The notes below the pieces were generated by a model. The model was not told the origin of the DNA, did not search any database, and saw nothing but the letters and a program-made list of their open reading frames with translations. DNA of 21,876 nt from Phallusia fumigata (Eukaryota > Chordata > Ascidiacea > Phlebobranchia > Ascidiidae), in assembly GCA_008931825.1 (NCBI GenBank), contig QXVZ01005702.1:1-21876 (forward strand), written 5' to 3'. The translations under genes were made by a program, and so were the position numbers. Shown piece after piece: positions 16,816-21,876 of the stretch (position 1 is its first letter; every line of letters starts with the position of its first letter).

Positions 16816-19800
16816 CTGTGGTCCATTTTATACTTTTTTCAATCGCAGCGTACTAAGCCTTTCGCGGGTGTCACGATTTAAAAGGTTAGTTACTGTTTAA
16901 CCCGTTATGACATTATTTACAAGGTTACGGACTTTTATTGTTTGTACATAAAACATGACGCACAATACGTTTGTACGCATGTAAAAACTGTGTTACAGTC
17001 AGCAGCATCTAACATTAGCAAACCGTATTTACAGCTTCGTAAGCCACCGAAATCAGAACCCCGTCGCAAATTTCGTGCCCCCAAAATTGCCAAAATCACG
17101 ACCTATATTACACGAAACCGTGCGACATGGCCTGTCCCCATTTTCAAGTGAACGCAAACTTGGGTCACACCCTACATACCCAGTAAGCTACTTACTCTGA
17201 CGCGTCTTCGCTTCCAGTACTGAATGACGATGATTCACTCGATACGTCTGGGATGCAAGAATAGGTCTCCGAACCATCGTCTGCACACAGCCCACATTAC
17301 TTTGCTTGTTAATTTTTTGTATTTGTCCCAGGAAAGTTAATATTTACTTTACTGCGCCATTCTTGTGTGAGTCATAAAGTCATGCATTTAAGTTGATATA
17401 ATACGTTAAGTAATACATTTTGAAACGTGGTTTCAAAACGTTGTTCTGTACAGAGTTTTTGTGGCACTATGTTTCAGTGTGTGTTGGTTTTTTGACAAAA
17501 ATGTTCATGATTCTAAATGTAATTATGCAATAGTTCTGTGCATTACTGTTATGATTCCAAATAAAACTGTTTCGTGTGTTGTTTACCAAATAACCTGAGT
17601 CCGAATTTCGGAGTATCTTGGTGTGACGCAGAGGGTTATGACTTGATCAGTTTAGACAAACAAGCCACAAATTTAAGTTTCACAACTTTGCTAAAAACGT
17701 CTCAAAAATTTGTATTTACGTCAGGCTCAAAATTTTACTGAAACTTACCCGTCACGATCTCTGCACTGATTGCCACCTCGGCGACCTGCGACCGCAGAAA
17801 AAGACAGCGTTTATATCGAGTTTCGTCACACTATGCTACTACGTAAGCGCAACTAATAATTGTGTAAAGGTTACTAAGTGCGTTGCCGGGCTACTCTGCC
17901 TGCTATGACGCGTGCGGGAATTTCGGATTTCATTCACAACCGCTGGATATAAACTTGACGGTTGCGTAGCTAGGGTCAAGTCACGAAGCAGACGGCTGGA
18001 AGTTATTTTTTGATAAAACGGGAACGGATGCGATGGAGTCAATAAAAGCTATACGCTGAGGAAGTCACGTGTAGCGATATGACGCAAAACGGAAGAGCTT
18101 CGACCGCTTACTCACCTTGGGTGCGTTCTTAACTGTCTTTTTCGGTGTTTTCATCGGCGACGAATTAAGGTTGGTCCGCACAACACAGCGTTCATTTTCC
18201 ACCCTTTAGGAGAAACAACGACGACGTTTGGGATTAAAATGACGGTCGTGTTTTATGTAAGGGGATTTTTAGCAGTGAACATATCGTGGGTATTTTATTA
18301 TTACTCGGGAATAATGGAGAAATTGCCTTCCCGTAATATTACACCACAAATATAATACAAAGTACTGTGCGGCTAATTATAAGCGTATATCTGTAGCCAT
18401 CTGTAACGACTTATCATCATTACAACAGTCAAATTCAGTATCATGGTCTTGATATTATATGCGACATTTGGCAAAAATTATTAAGTTTAGTAGGCCATGT
18501 ATTTCACATTTAAACTTGCTAATATGATGTGTTTTGCCTTCTTAGTATCCTGAGGTCCCAATTTGATGGCATATGTGAACAGGAAATTGTTGGCATTCGT
18601 ACAGGCGAGTAAAAATATTTAAAAGCCAACCCCATCGAGTAATTTTAAGTGCTACAAAGGTCGAAACCTTCTGTGCAGGAAAAAAGTACCAACATATTTC
18701 AAACATACTCGGGTACACAAGTGATACAGGTTTCGCTCATTACATATGATGCGTGTGTCACTTACTGGCAGGCGGCCTTGCGTTGTTCGGCCGCTTGAAT
18801 GTTCTTTTTTGATGGAGGCGGAGGTCGTGTGGGTGCGGGCTTTTTGTTAACTATACACAAACAATTTTGATAGATAAGGTTGCAAATTAGGCCCACACAC
18901 TTAATACCATGTCACAACACACAACAATACGCATTTCCTACATCATATACTCGTGCTTGTTTAACATCACGTCACAGAAACTAACTACACGATGTTTATG
19001 TCCAAATTACCAGCAAAAACAAGGCTCTTACCTTCTTGTGGGGGTTTAGGTGGGGCCTGCTGAGGTCTAGGAGGGGGTGGGCCACTAGGACGCTTTAATC
19101 TTGGAGATTTCATGGAGGGAGAAGACAGCGGAGATTTTATAGGGGACTTTTTTGTGGGTTTTGGATGTTGCACAACGGGCGCTGCATCTTGTGTGCGTGT
19201 GGGGGTCGATGTTGACTTGTCTAGGGAATCATCTGCTGTTGGAGGCAAAGGAGGAGGAGCACTGGGAAGTTCCGGTGATGGCGGTGGGAACGCGATGACC
19301 GAAACTTGGGACTCATCGATGGAGGTGTACACATCTCCAAGATCTTCATCATTCTCTAAAAATGTCTGATTCCGAGCCTTGTCTTCTGTAGTCGACACTG
19401 GAATGTTCGGCTGGGGAAGCTTGCGCGTTCCTTGAAACTGACGAGGTAAAGTGGGTGATTGTTTTACAGGATACGTATCCAGCCCGCGGTTTGGCAGGGT
19501 TGGAAATTTGGGTTGTGGTTTAGAAGTAGGCGAGGGTGTGGTTTTTGGAGGACGAGGGACATTTGAGTGTTGGGATTTAGTGGGAACTGCAGGCGGTGGT
19601 TTGGGTAAGTCTATTTTTGGCTTAGGAGCCAGCGCTTTGTGTGATAAAGCGACTTCAGGTTTTGGGAGTACCCGAGGTGGAATGGAGACGGGTCTCTTTA
19701 GCGACGGCAGTGGCCTATCTGCTACTTCGGCAACGCTTCCAGGCGGATGCTTCAGGTGTGGTCGGCCATTCATCTGCTTGATTAACTTGGCTGCTGGGTG

Positions 19801-21486
19801 AACAAGTCTCTCTGGCGTTGTCGGAACATCATTAAGAGTAAAAGTCTGGGAGGTTGGTCGGTTGGTAACCAACTGTTGGTCTTTTTTGGGCGTATCAGGT
19901 GGCGTGTACTCAAACCCTGGCCCAGACTTCAGAAATGGCGAAGGGGGGCGGTAAGGCAGCCTTGGGGCGTACGACGGTTTGATCTTGGGTAAAGGCGGAG
20001 GTGGGGTTTCAGATGACACATCCGGAGGGGTAGGGGGTTTACCAGGGGGGAGTGGAGGTGGCTTATCGGGCGCAGCTGAAAGGGGTTGTGGGGTGTCACA
20101 AGGCAACGGTGGTAACTGTGAATTAACTGGAAACACATTAGTTGGAAGTTGAGGCACGTCTGGTGCAGGGTTCACTGGTAATGGCGGCCTACTTTGTCGT
20201 AACGTAGGAGAATCAGCAGGCGTTGAAATTGGAGGTCTGCTCGATGGGATTGGCGGCAATGGTGGAAATATTTCTGACCCCGCAAACGGTCTGGCTGTGG
20301 TATTAGAATGGCCTTGTGGCATTGTTTCAGAGGAGGCCGGACGTGAACTTGGTGATGTCGACATAGGAGATCGCCGGGGTGACGACAGAGGCAAAGGTGA
20401 CGCTTTCTTCGCTGTAGGCGGCAAAGGTGGCGGTTCTTGTGGCATGGAAGATTGCCGACTCGCCACTGTTTTCTCTTTACTATTTGGTTCCTCCTGAATG
20501 TCGCACGTTTCTAACGGAGGCGGCGGCAGAGGTCGAGGACCTGAGGTGTACCTGGGGTTAGCCCATCAGTTATATAAACACACGGCGCGCGTTTTGCAAA
20601 CTCGAAAATAGCCGTGTTCAACGCGAACGAGTGTTTATTCAGTATTTACTGGTACACAGTGCGGTTTGAATTCGGGTCCAACAACTATAAGTCGCACGTT
20701 TTGAAACAACAAGCTAATGCTTCGCGAAACAAGACAGTGGGCAGACGGGACTTTGATGCGACGCGTGGCATTGTCGCTAAACACACAAACAAGTCGGCCG
20801 ACAATTACTTTCTGATGCCCGCGATTGGACCAGGTCCGACATTTTGTTCGGCATTTATCTTCAGAAAAACGCTGACAGAAGCATTATATAAGCTCTGTTA
20901 CGTCAGAAACCACACATCAATACAGATAAAATCCACGATAAAACAAGAACTCATTAATACATACAAACACACAGCTGTCTCCTTTGATATCAGCGCTATA
21001 TCTTTGTCTAGCTTAGATTAAATGCCGCCCATGCCCAAATAACCCGTGTCCAAACAATCAGTCTTATGAAAGTGAGTTCAGTTTCTGTTTACACAAACAC
21101 TTTAATGAGTTATCATTGTGCAGTCGACTGTCATTGGTAAAAGATGTCAAGTAAGTTTGGGACGCGTATCAAAACATTCTTCTTTCGAGGTATATGTAAA
21201 CATTATACTTTCTTTTCTTAAGCGTTGAAACCAAAGCTTAAGAAAATTCACACATAAAGATTTACACGTACTTTCGTCCCGGTGCAATACCAATATTAAC
21301 AATCTTACCTGGTTTGTTAGCTACAGCTTGGGAAACTTTTGGTCCAGGTGGTTCCGGTGGAGCTGCAAACGGCATCGACACGGGTCTAGGGGCGGCCCGA
21401 CCACGTGACCCATCAGCATTCCGGGGTTTACGGAGTTTTGCTAATGTGGTGTGATCACGTAATTGAACAACAAGTTCTGATGAATC
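16413..21486 (-). CDS. Proline-rich protein with Y-x-x-I/L motifs, seven exons (5' end outside window)
   Basis: Unrecognised gene, probably an SH3/SH2-binding scaffold or cytoplasmic tail. Exons on the minus strand: 21486-21309, 20510-19032, 18850-18766, 18203-18116, 17785-17749, 17280-17196 and 16815-16413. Phases chain without a break and the lengths sum to 2355 bases (784 codons plus stop). The protein is dominated by PPLPP and PxxP segments. Later parts carry VYTSIDES, TYSCIPD, IYAGIDEN, NLYMA and TYAQLD. No catalytic domain or membrane span is visible. The first exon listed has an acceptor, so the start lies to the right. Which adaptor family it belongs to cannot be told from this part. 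Confidence 0.7.
17196..17280 (-). CDS. Proline-rich gene, exon 6 with TYSCI motif
   Basis: Acceptor gctgtgtgcag, donor GA/GTAAGT, phase 1 in and phase 2 out. It reads DGSETYSCIPDVSSESSSFS and then TGSEDAS. Acidic and serine-rich around a Y-x-x-I tyrosine, so a likely phosphorylation region. Confidence 0.65.
17560..17565 (+). terminator. Possible polyadenylation signal of the receptor gene
   Basis: First canonical AATAAA on the plus strand after the receptor stop, about 1.17 kb downstream. It lies within an intron of the minus-strand gene, beyond that gene's last two exons. Confidence 0.25.
17749..17785 (-). CDS. Proline-rich gene, micro-exon 5
   Basis: A 37-base exon (VAEVAISAEIVT) with a pyrimidine-rich acceptor (gtctttttctgcggtcgcag) and a strong donor (GGGTAAGT). 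Phase 0 in and phase 1 out, bridging its neighbours exactly. Its small size makes it a candidate for alternative splicing, though skipping it would break the frame. Confidence 0.6.
18116..18203 (-). CDS. Proline-rich gene, exon 4
   Basis: Acceptor tttctcctaaag, donor AAG/GTGAGT, phase 2 in and phase 0 out, 29 codons: VENERCVVRTNL, then NSSPMKTPKKTVKNAPK. Lys-rich with SP and TP sites that could be phosphorylated. Confidence 0.65.
18766..18850 (-). CDS. Proline-rich gene, small exon 3
   Basis: Acceptor gtgtatag, donor CCA/GTAAGT, phase 1 in and phase 2 out. It reads KKPAPTRPPPPSKKNIQAAE then QRKAAC. It continues the SH3-ligand style and ends in a short basic, helix-like segment. Confidence 0.7.
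19032..20510 (-). CDS. Proline-rich gene, large exon
   Basis: Acceptor gcctccgttag, donor GAAG/GTAAGA, 492 codons, phase 1 both ends. It is mostly Pro, Ser, Thr and Lys, with many SH3-ligand patterns such as QEPPPLPPTAKK, SPRRSP, SAPPPLPPTAD and PSGPPPPRPQQ. Near residue 375 of the exon an acidic stretch holds DLGDVYTSIDES. The plus-strand open frames opposite it are glycine-rich mirror images of the proline codons. Confidence 0.8.
20511..21308. other. Intron of the proline-rich gene with two TATA-like sites
   Basis: About 800 bases. Plus-strand TATATAAA at 20571-20578 and TATATAAG at 20885-20892. An open frame from 20614 to 21021 lacks an ATG near its start. No splice or family evidence for a gene. 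The remaining right edge (21487-21876) is also non-coding as far as I can see. Confidence 0.4.
21309..21486 (-). CDS. Proline-rich gene, first visible exon
   Basis: Acceptor gtgttttcaag, phase 0 in, donor CCAG/GTAAGA, phase 1 out, 59 codons. It begins DSSELVVQLRDHTTLAKLRK, continues basic (NADGSRGRAAPRP) and turns proline-rich (FAAPPEPPGPK). No known domain is recognised. Confidence 0.65.
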
Positions 21487-21876
21487 CTTGAAAACACAAA
21501 ATAGCTTGATTGGGATTTTCCATCCAAGTTACGCAACTCGCCACTTTGCAATGATGGATTAGTTGTGTTACCAGTTATCGCCAAGGCTATCAACCACAAA
21601 AACTAGTCCGTGTACAATTGGATTGATAAACTAAATGCGCGAACGAACTTAGCGACTCCCTTTAGCTGCCGACAAGCCATAGTGTCTGCCTAGTATTGCA
21701 TTCCAAACTATTGTAATATAACGCGTCTGTTTTATATCAAAACGTGTCAAAAATGTGAGTGTAGAAAATGTTTTACTGAACGTAATGCTAACCTTATGTG
21801 TTTAAATAAAGAGATGAGGGGTAACTTTTTATGTTATTGACACATTAAAGCCTTAGATTATGCAGAAACAACTGCA

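Larger units (their letters stand above)
16816..18849. other. Introns of the proline-rich gene between its 3' exons
   Basis: The non-coding pieces are 16816-17195, 17281-17748, 17786-18115 and 18204-18765. All have GT..AG ends on the minus strand. I see no RNA gene, repeat or transposon in them. Confidence 0.5.

Noticed and set aside
19112-19801. Glycine-rich plus-strand open frames
   Set aside because: They are the complement of proline codons in the large proline-rich exon, which has good splice sites and phase continuity.
20614-21021. 135-codon plus-strand open frame with a TATA-like box 40 bases upstream
   Set aside because: Its first codon is GTG, no ATG lies near the start, it sits in an intron of the opposite-strand gene, and no family is recognised.

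Overview
The window looks like nuclear DNA of an invertebrate chordate, most likely a tunicate of the Ciona type. This is inferred from AT-rich introns, short introns with GT..AG ends, strong allelic differences between overlapping assembly pieces, and a chordate-style IL-1-receptor/TIR gene beside an ASPH gene. No bacterial, phage or CRISPR features are seen. All exon models were built by hand from splice sites, reading phase and family resemblance. In genes A and C every joined exon keeps the frame.

Layout. (1) 390-6010, minus strand: 5' part of an aspartyl/asparaginyl beta-hydroxylase (ASPH) gene, eight exons, running off the left edge. A large alternative last exon (1234-2627) would give a junctin-like isoform that ends in a second hydrophobic segment. 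(2) 6011-7427: intergenic region between two divergent genes. (3) 7428-16392, plus strand: an IL-1R/SIGIRR-like receptor with signal peptide, cysteine-bearing ectodomain exons, a transmembrane exon, a TIR domain over four exons and a tail over two more. Its ectodomain is confused by a 1.8 kb duplication joined by a single N. (4) 16413-21486, minus strand: seven exons of a proline-rich, tyrosine-motif protein (784 codons visible) that enters from the right edge. Its stop codon lies 20 bases from the receptor's stop, tail to tail.

Three single N characters (840, 3686, 9447) each sit exactly between two copies of a direct repeat. The simplest reading is unmerged overlapping contig ends, so the apparent duplication of ectodomain exons is probably two alleles and not two genes.

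Function. ASPH is an ER enzyme that hydroxylates Asp/Asn in EGF-like domains. Its junctin/junctate isoforms act in ER/SR calcium handling. The receptor would signal, or inhibit signalling, through its TIR domain. The third protein carries many PxxP SH3 ligands and four Y-x-x-I/L motifs, as expected of a phosphotyrosine/SH3 scaffold or cytoplasmic tail. A functional link between the last two is only suggested by adjacency and possible antisense 3' overlap.
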